From: Pseudorasbora parva
Taxonomy: Eukaryota; Chordata; Actinopteri; Cypriniformes; Gobionidae
Length of the DNA stretch: 64,000 nt
Direction of reading: 5' to 3'
Assembly: GCF_024679245.1 (NCBI RefSeq)
Contig: NC_090174.1
Location: 14,084,350-14,148,349 of the forward strand
How positions within the stretch are numbered: the first letter of the stretch is position 1; every line of letters starts with the position of its first letter. Positions 21,526 through 32,742 of the stretch are shown here, in pieces. The notes beneath the pieces were generated by a model. It did not search any database, was not told the origin of the DNA, and saw only the letters and a list, made by a program, of their open reading frames with translations. Made by a program: the position numbers and the translations under genes.

Positions 21526-21772
21526 TTCAGGTTGTACAGCCTCCTGTTGGAAGGAGCCCTAGAGCTGAGTAGGGTCTCAAAGACACGTGCTGACAGACTC
21601 TCCTCTATGAGCTGTGCCCCCTCAGACCCATAGGTTCCATAACTCCGGCTGGGGGTGGTTATCGTGCCCCCTGCCTGAGTCAGCAGATCCCTCCTCAAAG
21701 GAATCCGCCATGGAAGGTCGTCTAGCAGAACTAAGATGTCGGAGAACCCTACTCTGGACGGCCACCGGGGTG

Positions 21773-22402
21773 CTAACAATAGCAGGCGGATGCCTTCCCG
21801 GCGGACCCGCTCCAGAACTCCCGGGAGCAGAGCGATCGGGGAAATGCGTACAGACGCAGCCTCGGCCACGTCTGTGACATGGCATCCAGGCCCAATGGAG
21901 CCAGATGCCTCCAATCCCCGGGCCTCAGCCCCTGCCTCGACAGGATGTCTGCTCCCTGATACTGGTCCCCAGGGATTCTGAGAGACAACAGTTTCCCTTG
22001 GGACCACAGGAGGACCTGATGCGCCAGTCTGCACAGAGGGCGCGATCTCAGACCCCCCTGATGATTTAGATACTATACCACGGCAGTGCTGTCGGATCGT
22101 CTCAGGACATGGTGGCCGCGGAGGTCCGGGAGAAAGCTCCTCAGAGCCTTCTAGACTGCCAGCATTTCCAGGCAGTAGATGTGCCAGGATGAATGCCGGG
22201 TCCCCCACGGACCTCTCAAAGCGGCCTTCCATGACCGTGCCCCAGCCAGTAAGGATGCATCTGTTGAACGGTTTTCTGGCAACATGATGCTCCCAACACT
22301 AGCCCTAGGGACAGAAACCAAGGTTTCTTCCATATGACGAGGGAACGAAAGCATCTGTGCGCTACCCTGATCATACGGAAGGGCTTGGTCTTCAGCCACC
22401 AC
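21773..22402 (-). pseudogene. DIRS RNase H and connection region, copy 2
   Basis: A TDASL box near 22264-22278 gives the first catalytic Asp of RNase H. Downstream, in another frame, SLRIPGDQYQGADILSRQG (about 21929-21985) is the usual end of the domain in DIRS pol, with its own Asp. A following stretch (ISPIALLPGVLERVRREG, LLLLAPRWPSRVGF) links to the recombinase. Several frameshifts separate these blocks. Confidence 0.7.
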
Positions 22403-22429
22403 TGTAGGGGTCTCATGTGGAGCAGGCCG

Positions 22430-23350
22430 AGCGGAATCATGCTGGACGCTGCTGCCATGATTCCCAGCAGTCTCTGGAACTGCCTAACAGTGAGGCTGTG
22501 GCCTAGCTCTACTCCGGAGACCTCCGCCAGTATAAACTCGATACGTGCAGGGACCATTGCGCCTACCTCGTTGTTAAGTCTCATACGACTCCCAGGAACG
22601 TAGTCCCTTGCGAGGGGACGGAGAACATCCGAACTCTCAGCAGGGACTGAGAAAGTGTCTCAGCAGCCCCAGACCCACTGACAAGTTCATTTGCGAGCCC
22701 GTTGATCTGCCGCCGCACTGCCTCAACAGACGCGGGACAGAACTAAGAGGCTCACAAGCCTGCCACCTAATACTTATTGGACAAACAACACCAAATAGAC
22801 AAACGATCAACACAGAGCGCAATCGCTGAAGAGCAGAAGCTGTGTATGCTTGTGCCAGGCTTGTGTTGAGTCCCCACCCCCAAGCACCTAATATGGGCCA
22901 GAACGACACCTCGATGCCGAACCGCCCTATTGTACAACCTGGCCAGAATGAGCCAGTCGTCGATATAACTGAGTACATGATGCCCTGGAGTCTAAACAGA
23001 GCCAGAGCTGCATCCATGCACTTCGTGAAGGTGCGGGGTGAAAGAGCTAAGTCGAATGGAGAACCCGATATTGGTACGCTTCGCCCCCGAAAGCGAACCT
23101 CAGGACCTCCTGTGGGCATTAAGGATGGGGATATGGAATATGCATCTTTAGATCCATCGTGACGAACCAGTCCTCAAACTGGATCTGCTCACGATGTGAT
23201 AGTGAGCATCTTGAACCTGAATCTCCTCAGAGAACGGTTCAAGTACCTCAGATCTAATAATAGAAGCACCCCTCCATCCTCTTTGGGAACCACGTAGTAG
23301 CGACCGTAAAAGCCGGACCCCCTGTCTGGCGGAGGAATACACTATGTAGC
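22430..23350 (-). pseudogene. DIRS reverse transcriptase, copy 2, interrupted by a leader duplication
   Basis: From 23350 leftwards come FYGRYYVVPKEDGG and a DLRYLNRSL segment (fingers), LALSPRTFTKCMDAAL (about 23020-23066), and a YIDDW box around 22960, which sits in a shifted frame but keeps both Asp codons. A 241-bp segment identical to the leader interrupts the gene at 22617-22857. The thumb resumes at about 22600 and runs to QRLLGIMAAAS...LGLLHMRPLQWWL. Frameshifts are frequent. Confidence 0.75.
22617..22857 (-). repeat. Copy of the DIRS leader inserted in the RT gene
   Basis: It matches 24697-24937 with one difference seen (CTCTCAG versus CTGTCAG). It holds the start of the element's transcribed region just downstream of the TATA box, now placed within RT codons. 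Confidence 0.85.
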
Positions 23351-23537
23351 CTCCTCTACCATCAGGGAGCACACTTCCTGTTCCATAACCTGCCACTGGG
23401 CTGGGCACACCACTATTCAGGCCACACCGATGAACCCCGGTGGTGGAACGCTGAACTGCAGTCCGTACCCTTTGCCCACGGTACACAGGGCCCCAGCAGA
23501 TATATTCAGGAGCATAACCATGCGCCAAAATATTCTA

Positions 23538-24940
23538 CTAGGGGGACCAGCCTCTCAAGGCTGGTCTCTGGTACCCATTGAAGCTCCTGCCCGACCCCCT
23601 GAAGCGGCCACCCGGCAGGGCTAGTCGGGGAGGATTTTCGGTGTGCGAATGCGTTCGCTGCCCAGCTGCAGTCTTTTTAGAGGCGGCTAGAGCAGCATGC
23701 GTTTGCTGGAAGTCAATGTGGCCCGAGCGTTGTAGACGCGGATCGCAGCATTGACTTCCATAAAACTCCACAGAGGAGGCGACCTCGATCGCTCCCCGGG
23801 AGAGGGGCTTCATCTGACTCGACAGGGCCGATTAGGGCGGCCACTGTGAATCCTTAGATGAAAAAAGCCCTGTGAACACATTTTGGATGATAGGTTGACA
23901 ATCTAACTCCTCAAAGTCAGATAAATCCCATTTAATTCCTCAGAATTAAATGCCCCTAATCACCCCTCAAGTGAACATGGTCTGAATGATAGGCTGAAAG
24001 AACATATCCAACTCCTCAAAGTCAGATAATGTTCCATTTTTAATTCCTCAGAATTAAATGCAGCCATAATCTCCAGACGATACTGTTTAAATATGTATTT
24101 AACAAATCGCCATCTACATGCTGCCTCAGCAACGCGAGATTCGACTTGTTTACAACATATTTGGCTTTCATCCCTCGAGATGAAAACCACAGGCGCAAGG
24201 CTGAAACACTCGAAAACGCACGGCTGTGCGCTGCGAGATATCTCAAAAAACAGTATCACATGTACACCGCGTGTTGTGATCGCGTGTGTTCACTTGATAG
24301 CGTGTGTTCACTTTTGTTGCAGACCCGTAATCCACGCGCTGCCTCGACAACGTGCGATCGAGCCTGCATTAAGAGGTGGCGAGCTCTCTTCTACTTCACT
24401 CCGTCGACGCTAAGCACATCTAATTCCTCGGAATCAGATCGCTTAAGCATCTGGTTCTCCACTCCGGGGAAGAGCCACATCGCGGGCTTCCTCACGGGGA
24501 CGGAGAACACCGGATTACTACAGGCAGCCCCCTCGGGGACTGCCCGAGCGCCCCTATTTTATGAATGAAGCAGCGTGCTTGGTGCTTATGTCACCCGCCT
24601 CGATGCTGAGCACATCTAACTCCTCAGAATCAGACGGCTCAAGCACCGGGTTCTCCACCCCGAGGGAAGAGGCCGCAGCGCGGGCTTCCACGCGGGGACG
24701 GAGAACATCCGAACTGTCAGCAGGGACTGAGAAAGTGTCTCAGCAGCCCCAGACCCACTGACAAGTTCATTTGCGAGCCCGTTGATCTGCCGCCGCACTG
24801 CCTCAACAGACGCGGGACAGAACTAAGAGGCTCACAAGCCTGCCACCTAATACTTATTGGACAAACAACACCAAATAGACAAACGATCAACACAGAGCGC
24901 AATCGCTGAAGAGCAGAAGCTGTGTATGCTTGTGCCAGCT
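23538..24940 (-). pseudogene. DIRS leader and gag remnant, copy 2, with internal duplications
   Basis: No gag frame is intact. Acidic blocks resembling gag (TCCTCAGAATCAGACGGCTC on the plus strand) occur at 24404-24510 and again at 24597-24703. A second pair of direct repeats (CAACTCCTCAAAGTCAGATA type) lies at 23890-23952 and 23986-24062. The left part (23813-23538) gives a basic tail like that of the gag end in copy 1. The assignment comes from its position between the promoter and RT and from the similar layout of copy 1. Confidence 0.55.
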
Positions 24941-24941
24941 T

Positions 24942-25098
24942 CCCTTTATACCTCCGGGTATGCCGTCACTCGTTACGTCATGACGCAACACCAATCAAGA
25001 TTGGGCTTTTTCAAATGATTTCAGTAGCGTCACGCCGAGGGTGTTCCCCGATGTGTCATCTACGATGACGCAGTGCGAGTTCCCTTGATAAAGGGAAC
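24942..25098 (-). repeat. DIRS copy 2 left inverted terminal repeat with sense promoter
   Basis: On the minus strand this carries CCAAT, ATTGG, CGTCATGACG and TATAAA (24945-24950 on the plus strand) at the same spacing as the right repeat. It would start sense transcription of the element. Confidence 0.75.
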
Positions 25099-25178
25099 TG
25101 CAAATAGTTTAACATTACGTTATATGTAATTTTACAGTAAAATACTGTCAAATGGATGTTTTTTTTTTTTTTTTGCAG

Positions 25179-25240
25179 GAAAAAACTATGAATGACTTAT
25201 TTCTGGTGGATGAGGTCTGCTATGCTGCTGTTGAGCAAAT
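25179..25240 (+). other. Orphan exon-like segment
   Basis: A long T tract ends in TTTTGCAG at 25178, and GTAAGA follows at 25241. The 62 bases between are open in one frame, reading EKTMNDLFLVDEVCYAAVEQ. A second CCTTGCAG acceptor occurs at about 25527. I do not recognise the peptide and see no neighbouring exon. It may be chance, or one exon of a gene that extends outside the window. Confidence 0.25.
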
Positions 25241-25837
25241 GTAAGAATTTGTTCAGCTTAGTTAAAATAACATACATAAAGGACATGCCGCTGCAAGAAT
25301 ATATAGTATCCCCTATAGCATATCTCTACAGGCCACATGCGGGAGGAGAATGGGTAAACAGAATTTTTCATGATTGCACAGCAGGGTGATCGCAAGCTAC
25401 AGGCTTTGCCACACCATCTGCCACTCCATAATTATCCCAGTATAAAATAAAAATGTAAGCATGCTTCATACCATTTTACAGCAAAATAGTGGTAAAAACA
25501 CATCTTTCTTTAAATTGTCCTTGCAGGTTGCTCACGCATGCATGCATTGTACTCGGCGTCATTAACAAATGACTTTTATGAACCAGTTCTTAGTTAAAAA
25601 AAAAAAAATACAGTGAAGCATTCAAATTGATTGTTTCCCCATTTGTTTGTGAATTGGAAAATTACCTCTCGGCTAACTCAGAGGTCCTCTATGAAATCAA
25701 ATCCTGTCCAGATAGGATATATACAGTTAGTATTGTTTGCTCTACTTTGATCATGGACATTGAATTAAATGAAACCAATACAATTGCTGAAATTAACAGA
25801 AGAGTTAGGTACGAATCTAATCTTAATTATCTTAATT

Positions 25838-26084
25838 GGGGCGGCAGTGGCTCAGTGGTTCACGTAGATTATCTACAAACCGGAAAGTTGGTGGTTCGAT
25901 TCCCGGTTCCACCTGACCAAGTGTCGAAGTGTCCATGAGCAAGACACCTAACCCCAACTGCTGGATGGCACCTTACATGGCAGATGAATGAGACTTACAT
26001 GAATGTGAGGCAAGATGTAAAGCACTTTGGATGGCCATAGGGTCTGTTAAAAGTGCTATATAAATGCAGTCCTTTTACCATTTA
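25838..26084 (+). repeat. tRNA-derived SINE with L2-type tail
   Basis: It opens GGGGCGGCAGTGGCTCAGTGG, with a pol III A box (TGGCTCAGTGG) and a B box (GGTTCGATTCC, 25892-25902). The body includes GAGCAAGACACCTAACCCC and the tail GTGCTATATAAATGCAGTCC. This is a common fish SINE layout. Amplification would rely on a LINE that recognises the tail. Confidence 0.8.
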
Positions 26085-26156
26085 GAAAGAAAAATGTATG
26101 CTGGCTTGTCGTAAAGCCAACTTAAAGTCTTGTTTAAAAGATTTACGTAAAAGATT

Positions 26157-26530
26157 ACGTTCCCCCGGTTACGTATGTAACCTTAGTTCCCTGAGAACAG
26201 GGAACGAGACGCTGCGTCAGCTGACGCTACGGGGAACGCCTTCAGCGTGACAGGTGTCTGAAATTGCTATCAAATCACAATCCTACTGACCGTCGGCAGC
26301 TGGTGATGTCATCACCGTGCGACCAGGAAGTATAAAAGGGCACCGTGCCAACATGACGCTATCCGCTTCGTCTGAAGGGACTGTGGGCAGGCACACCTTG
26401 AAGCATGGCCATCTGACGCAGCGTCTCGTTCCCTGTTCTCAGGGAACTAAGGTTACATACATAACCGGGGATGTTCCCTTTCGAAAGGGAACTCGAGCTG
26501 CGTCAGCTGATGCTACGGGGAACGATATAC
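26157..26530 (+). repeat. DIRS-like right terminus, copy 3
   Basis: 26157-26225 and 26411-26475 are inverted repeats (GGTTACGTATGTAACC, GTTCCCTGAGAACAGGGAAC). The second arm continues into TTCCCTTTCGAAAGGGAACT as in an internal complementary region. Between lie GTGATGTCATCAC and TATAAA at 26331. The sequence differs from copies 1 and 2 but has the same order of parts. Any body of this element lies to the right and is not recognisable as DIRS pol. Confidence 0.65.
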
Positions 26531-27110
26531 CCACACCGCCATGCTGAGGGGAGTGCACGCCCCTTGCTGGCAGTGAGAACTGCCTGGACGAGAGATCGAA
26601 GAAAGTCTGAACCACTCCCCCTCTAACCACACAGGCTACCAGTGACATCATTCCCTACGGTCATAGCCCAAGCTATATGCCTAAGAGAGAACCTTATTAA
26701 GTTTTTCTGAGGTTTCCTACCCTCGGCTTGCTCAAAGGCCTGGGACCTACTACTTAGACGGAATGGGGTCCCTTAAGGGAATGTGGCTAGGGGACCCGAG
26801 GGCGCCCCAGCCCGTCACTTATTCGGGAAAGCCTTCACCGAACGCCACCAGGGAGGTCTCACCTGGCATCCCTTCTGTGGGACACCCCAGCTTGGCCAAC
26901 CCTGTCTGTAAAACAGAGCCTCCGGACATCGCTCTTACTCATGAGCATCCAGACTGAGGGACTGCAAACAGGCAATGTCCTCCTCAGACCGGAACTCGGA
27001 GACGGGAATCCTGGAGAGCAGTACTCAGCTTAGTGCTTCTTACCCTTGCCAGCGAGGGGAGTCTCTTCTGCTCAATCCTAGGATCTACTGAACACATTTA
27101 TTACAGGGGT
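26530..27110. other. Sequence joining DIRS copy 3 to the GGCCT array
   Basis: GC-rich and without recognisable protein similarity on either strand. It may be degraded element sequence. Confidence 0.35.
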
Positions 27111-27111
27111 G

Positions 27112-28335
27112 CTCAGGAGGCCGAAAAAGGCCTAAGGACTGATCTAACCGGGTGGCCCCGAGGGGGGCCTGCCCGTCTGATCATACTCAAGCGGCCGTAA
27201 GCTCGCAGACGACCCTCAATGAGGGGAGCTCTTAAGCCAGCCTGGTAGGTAAACCATGCTGTAGGCTAGCCCATCCCTGTCCTGACAGGACTGCGCAGCA
27301 GAAACGGAGTCTTGTCGTGCTAGGGCATGAGCCCGCCCTTGAGTTCATATACCGGCCAAGGCTGGGACCCACCGGCGGGCAACTGCTAGCTGTCAGCACA
27401 AAGCCAGTTATGCGTTCCCGCTCAAGGGAACCGTTTCCCCCCCAGGGAGGCCAAGAGGCGCCTCTACCTGGCATCGTTGATGCTAGTTGTTAAAAGCCAC
27501 AAGAAGGTGGCTTTACTGGTTCCTCAAGGGGCCCATGAGGCCATAACACCAGAAGCCACCCACGCTAATGGCTAGCTTTTCACCGAGACCTGGATCAGGA
27601 ATCCCTTCCCAAAGAGGCCCAGAAAGGCCTGACAGCATAATACACTGGCATACCGAGCGTCCCGGCTCGGGGGCTCACCCTCAGGCGGCCTGGAGAGGCC
27701 TGCTACCTGCCAGCCAATGTGCAAACTGTCGGAAGTTGCTGTGTTCCCGGGGCTCACCTCCAGGGAGGCCTGCTTGATGCCCACGTATAGTCAGGTCTTT
27801 TAGAGTGGCTTGGAGAGGCCTATTGCCAAATGGCAGTTCCCTATTAGATTGGTGACAGACGGTGATTATCCGATGGCAAATCCCACCGGAAACCCCGCAG
27901 GGCCGGGAAACCACCTCAGGAGGGCCAAAGAGGCCTGCCCCTGATAGAAGACCATGCTAGCCGCCTGGCTAGCACCCACGCACACTGTTACAGGACCTGG
28001 GAACCGGGGCTCACCCTACAGGAGGCCTAAAGCGGCCTAGATCCTGTCACCCAGTGGTCGGAACCCTAGGTCACCCCCTCAGGGGACGCCATCTGAAGCA
28101 TGCTGAAACTCAGCGAGCCCTTAAAGTCAGGCTGACAGTGGCTTGTCTACTGGCTGATGGGGACTGGATATCCAGTCACTACCTGGGGACTCATCCCCAG
28201 GGAGGCCGTAAGGGGCCTACTTTTGACGAGGTTTCTGCTTCAGCCGACATCGTTGGGGAGAACCCTCCCCGGCTCACATGGGCCACGACGGAACTCACCC
28301 TCAGGGAGGCCTACTGAGGCCTACCACCTGACCCA
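27112..28335. repeat. Degenerate array of about 13 units with a CTCAGGGAGGCCT...GAGGCCT core
   Basis: Cores such as CTCACCCTCAGGGAGGCCT recur near 27112, 27160, 27441, 27516, 27605, 27670, 27750, 27798, 27907, 28006, 28068, 28185 and 28289. Many are followed by GAGGCCTNCCACCTG-like text and preceded by GGGCTCACC. Spacing is mostly 50-120 bp, so units are variable, not a clean tandem satellite. No convincing protein is encoded. Confidence 0.6.
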
Positions 28336-28549
28336 GAGTTAACTGCCCGGACTGGCCTTCTGTAGATGGTCCGCCCCAGCGGCCCGTAGAAGCCTTCTGT
28401 AATGGCGCAGTCTCCCAGGCAGCGCCTACTAGCGTGGACCTAAAACACAATGCCCGTCTGGTCGTCCAGCGGTCCGCCGTCCGCGCAAGGGCGTCAGCCG
28501 TGACAGTGTTTCGGCTCCAGGGGAGCATCCTACCAACCCATGCTCTCAG

Positions 28550-28572
28550 ATGGAAAAAAAAAAAAAAAAAAA
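28550..28572 (+). repeat. Poly-A tract
   Basis: About 19 A residues end the GC-rich block that starts at 26.5 kb. This could be the tail of a retroposed sequence read on the plus strand, or a simple repeat. Confidence 0.4.
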
Positions 28573-28737
28573 CAGTGGCCATGCAAAAGGTTTTTGGGGA
28601 AGGGCAATTCTTAATAGACTTTTCACAAATTTCTTCCACTTCTGCAGTCATCGTTCTTCTTAGTTGCATTTACTAATTTTCAAGTGATCTTGAATATTTT
28701 TTATTATTGACAATACAGCTAAATATTTTGGGAGAAT

Positions 28738-28783
28738 GTCCCATAAGTTGACTAAAATAGCATTTTAAGTCAACTTATGGGAC
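28738..28783. repeat. Near-perfect short hairpin
   Basis: GTCCCATAAGTTGACT is followed after a short AT-rich loop by AGTCAACTTATGGGAC. Arms are 16 bp exact, longer with one bulge. Confidence 0.75.
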
Positions 28784-28869
28784 TTAAATATAACTTGGCC
28801 TGTTAAATTGTATTGAGTAATTTTTACTTACAAATTGGATGAAGTTAATATAATTAAGTAAATCTATTG

Positions 28870-28990
28870 ACTCTTTTTAATGCATTTTACTTGTTTTATA
28901 CAGTGTTGGTTATTACCATATTTTATATTAATTTAAATCACTGATCCTTTTAATACATTTTACTTGTTTTATGCAGTGCTGGTTATTTTA
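28870..28990 (+). repeat. Two direct copies of an AT-rich unit
   Basis: CATTTTACTTGTTTTATACAG (28884) and CATTTTACTTGTTTTATGCAG (about 28957) begin two copies of about 45 bp spaced 73-74 bp apart. Confidence 0.6.
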
Positions 28991-29510
28991 AATTAAATTA
29001 AATGTTGCTTTTATAATGTGACAAAATAATACTGTGACAATGTGCAGTTAAGGGTAATTTATTGACAAGAAATACAAAAATAAGCACATACAGAAACATG
29101 TAGCTAATGCTTCACTTAGGTTTAAATGTTTAAGATAGCATCTTAATCTCTATCAACACATTTTGAAAGCATTTAAAACTAAACACTGAAACAAAACATG
29201 AAATACAAATTCAGACATGTATAAATGTAAAAACATTTTTTTCAAAACATTTCTTAACAATTTTAGATTTAAACCCTCATTATCAACACAGATGTTATAA
29301 TACAACATAAGAAATTTGCATGCAACAAATACAAGTGTAAATGTTAAGGTTACACACAACATTCTGGATGTCACAGGGCACAGGTTTTCTAAAAAAAAAA
29401 AAGAAAAAAGAAACAAGACCGATAATTGCTTTTGGATGGTAACATGTAAAGTCAGTCAAGTTACTTATTAGTAGCAAAACATTAACAGGCTACTGTTACA
29501 ATCAAAGCCA

Positions 29511-30136
29511 ATAAAGGGAGAGTTCATCCAAAAATATAAATTTGATGTTTATCTGCTTTCCCACAGGGGATCCAAGATATAGGTGACTTGGTTTCTTCAG
29601 GAGAACACAAATTAAGATTTTTTAACTCCAACTGCCGCAGTTTGTCAGTCATATAATATGTGTGAATGGGAACAATATCTATGAGAGCAAAAAAACATGC
29701 ACAGACAAATCCATATTAAACCCTGCGGCTCGTGACAACACTAAGATGTCCTAAGACACAGAGCACCGGAAGTGATCTCTCACCAATATCTCTACGCCAG
29801 ATCATGTACATTGACCTCAAGTGATCGTGCGCTGAAGGTCGTGCGACGTAATAAATTATATAAATATTGTTGGGTTTCTCGCACAAACCGATTGTTTTGT
29901 GTCTTAGAACATCAATGTGTCGTCACGGTGTGATATGGATTTCTCCGTGCATATTTTATTAACTCATGGATTTTGTTTCCATTCACATGCATTATATGAC
30001 TGACAGACTGCAACGGTTGGAGCTAAACATATTATTTTGTGTTCAACTGAAGAAACAAAGTCACCTATATCTTGGATGCCCTAGGGTTTAGCAGAAAAAC
30101 ATCACATTTTCATTTTTGGGTGAACTATACCTTTAA
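29511..30136. mobile_element. TTAA-type MITE (family C, Angel-like ends)
   Basis: The left end ATAAAGGGAGAGTTCATCC and the right end GGTGAACTATACCTTTAA are inverted copies. The right edge keeps TTAA and the left has ATAA. This matches the appearance of a very common cyprinid MITE type. The interior is non-coding. Confidence 0.65.
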
Positions 30137-31429
30137 CCAAGCCACCAAATCAACTGTACCACGGAGTACACTTTTAGGACAACCATAAGTTGGTCTCTCA
30201 CTTCTGTCCCTTGCAACCAGTTTACATCAAATGCACAAAGGACTGGATGCACATGCTAAATATTCTGAAATTAAGAAAAAAGACACAAAAAAACAATAAT
30301 CAGTAAACAGCAAATATTTTAATATTAATATTTGCATTCACATCATTATACTTTCACTAATTTGATGATGAAAAATAATTTTGAAACTGCTGAAACATCT
30401 CTAACATAAAAACAAGCCCATGCAGAGCGTCTGTGAGTTTTACATTTGTTTGCTGTTTAGTCTGTCGACCAGAATGTCATAACGCAAAGCGTGTTTAAAA
30501 AAATGATCAAAAGAACTCAACGAAACGTCACCATAACTATCTAACGTACCAAATCATGCACATTAAACACATTAAAACTTCTTGCATTAATGTAATGCTT
30601 CTTGAATCGCCATTTCCTCACAATAATGCTAGCATGTGATGCACAACATGAGAAATATACCCTGACCACGAATTAAGGATTTGTTCTCTCGGTGTACTCA
30701 GTCGTGTCCAGAGATGGGCATAAATACATGGAAATGTATTTAAAATACAAATACAAAATACTGTGAGGAAAAATGTATTTAAATACAAATACAAAATACT
30801 GTGTGGAAAAATGTATTTAAATACAAATACAGTATTTTGTATTTTGAAAATACACCAAATACATGTGAAATTGGCAATTCAGTGAAGGTATCCATATTAG
30901 GCTGTAATCTATCTGGGCCTATTTATGGAAGTAAAACTGTGCCACTGGATTTTGAATTCTAATTTTTAGCACTGAATTTTGTTACATCAAATTTTTAACA
31001 CTGAATTTTATTTTGCATCTAAATCAGACTTTGAATTTTAAAAGCCATCGAATTTCTAGCTCTGTTTTTTTTTTTGCCTATGACATTTTTTCAATGTTTT
31101 AAAAAAATTCAGTGTAAAAAGAAATTCAACGTCTCAAAAAATTCAGTGTAAAAAAATTCAACGTCTCAAAAGATTCAGTGTTAAAAAATTCAACGTCTCA
31201 AAAGATTCAGTGTAAAATAATTCAACGTCTCAACAAATTCAGTGTAAAAATATTCAGAGTCAACATCCGGGTAACCAAGGAGAAGCAATCGATCCCTGTA
31301 TCAAATCATCCAACATCCAGCCAATCATTTACGCTCCATTGGTCATGAGTAAACTCACTGAAGCACCATCGTGTGTGTTCTGAGCCATGCTGCTGAGCTC
31401 TGGAGCTCACCTGAAGTGAACTTCTAGTC

Positions 31430-32742
31430 ATTGGCAAACTAGGCGGTCGCCTAGGGCGCCAACAGTTGGGGGGCGTCAATGAGCCCCCGCCACAACAAGA
31501 TTTTTTAGTTATTTCATATATATTTTATTATTAATATTTCGTACTTTTGCTATTTCAAGGCATTATGATTAGTTGCGATTATTGGAGTGAAGTCGCCATG
31601 GTGATAGTGGAGCTGCTGTAATGAAATGAGATCATGTAGAGGGCGGCAGGGAACGTCGTCATCCGTGGCGTTGTAACGCTTGTGTCCGAGTGAAAAATGC
31701 GGATAGCTCACTTAATGTAACTGGAGTGGATGCAAACACGGAGGCTATTAACATCAAACAGATCGCACTTTATTCCCCGCTGAACTCTCATCACAAACTC
31801 CCTTTCCATCCACAGCATTACTTAATAAAACAAAATAACTGTTAGCAACAGAAAACAGAAAATAATCCCCACACATGGGAGCTCAAGACTCAGTGCGCAC
31901 ATACACAAAATGCAGACTTCGTTTGCAGGGAGCGCGCGCAACTCTTAAAGGGGCCACACTATATTTCTACTCGTTACAGCGTGCTTTAGTTTCATCATCA
32001 TGAAAAGGTCAAAGCCATCAGGGGCTCAGTATCGTAAAAAGAAAGCGAAATATACAGGTATAGCCTACTTATTGGTTACTTGTTCTCTACTAAGCTGGTC
32101 CCTCTATCATAACGTTGAGCAAAACATTACACTGAATATTAGTACTGGACGGACCACACGCCATGCTCATTTCAGGTGCAGAACATTATAGCAGTTAATT
32201 TGAATATTTTTTTTTTTACATCAGAGATAGCTGTTTAGTGTAAATTGATCAAGTAGGCTAATACTGTCATAACCATGGGCGTCACTAGGCCCTTTTTTAT
32301 GAACTTATGCATCAGCCCCCCCTAAAAAAATATGTGATTAACCTTTAAAACATGAAACTGGCGCAAGGCTTCGGCTACTGCTTCGTCCCGTCTTTTAGTC
32401 TTTGTGTCAGTGTGTTCTTCAATCCGCAGCGGTGCCGAGTGACATGGTTTTCAAGCTATTGTTATCTAATTTTTTGGCCTTCAGAACATCTTAAAATACA
32501 CATATGTAGATCATAGAAATCAAATTTTTCTCGGGGGAGCATGCCCCCGAACCCCCCAACATCTGTGATCTCAGAGATAATAAACCTAGCTACATTATTC
32601 GATTAATGCATGTACAATATGCCCATGAAATAAGGAAGTCATATTTACTTAATAAGTTGAAGTTTAAAAAAAAAAAAGGGGGGGGGGGGGGTGCAACATG
32701 AATCTCGCCTAGGGTGCCAGAAAGGCTAGAAACGGCCCTGTT
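31430..32742 (+). mobile_element. hAT remnant between the long inverted repeats
   Basis: The left part has TAGGCGGTCGCCTAGGGCGCC and the right part ends CGCCTAGGGTGCC...AACGGCCCTG, related inverted blocks. Inside lie a hAT-type first exon (32000) and the AACTCTTAAAGGGGCC motif shared with the element at 88-1688. Limits are approximate. Confidence 0.5.
32000..32057 (+). pseudogene. First exon of a hAT-type transposase (remnant)
   Basis: The ATG at 32000 begins MKRSKPSGAQYRKKKAKY, a Lys/Arg-rich start typical of TTF-zinc-finger hAT transposases and their host relatives. A possible splice donor, CAG|GTATAG, follows at 32058. No zinc-finger or catalytic domain follows within the element, so it is an isolated remnant. 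Confidence 0.6.

Larger units (their letters stand above)
20422..25098 (-). mobile_element. DIRS-type retrotransposon, copy 2, with both terminal repeats
   Basis: This copy keeps an inverted terminal repeat on each side. The stretch at about 20471-20612 is matched in reverse complement by 24942-25075, including GATGACACATCGGGG and the promoter module. Next to the right terminus (left in the window) sits the internal complementary region, 20671-20790. On the minus strand come gag remnants (24900-23540), RT (23350-22430), RNase H (22400-21770), and the N-terminal half of a tyrosine recombinase (21525-20894). A 241-bp piece of the leader is duplicated inside the RT. No target duplication is expected or seen. 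The element is dead. Confidence 0.85.

Noticed and set aside
25838..25912. A tRNA gene
   Set aside because: A and B boxes are present, but the acceptor stem does not pair and the sequence continues into a SINE body and tail.
27112..28335. A CRISPR-like array
   Set aside because: Units are degenerate and unevenly spaced, there is no constant repeat with unique spacers, and the DNA is vertebrate.
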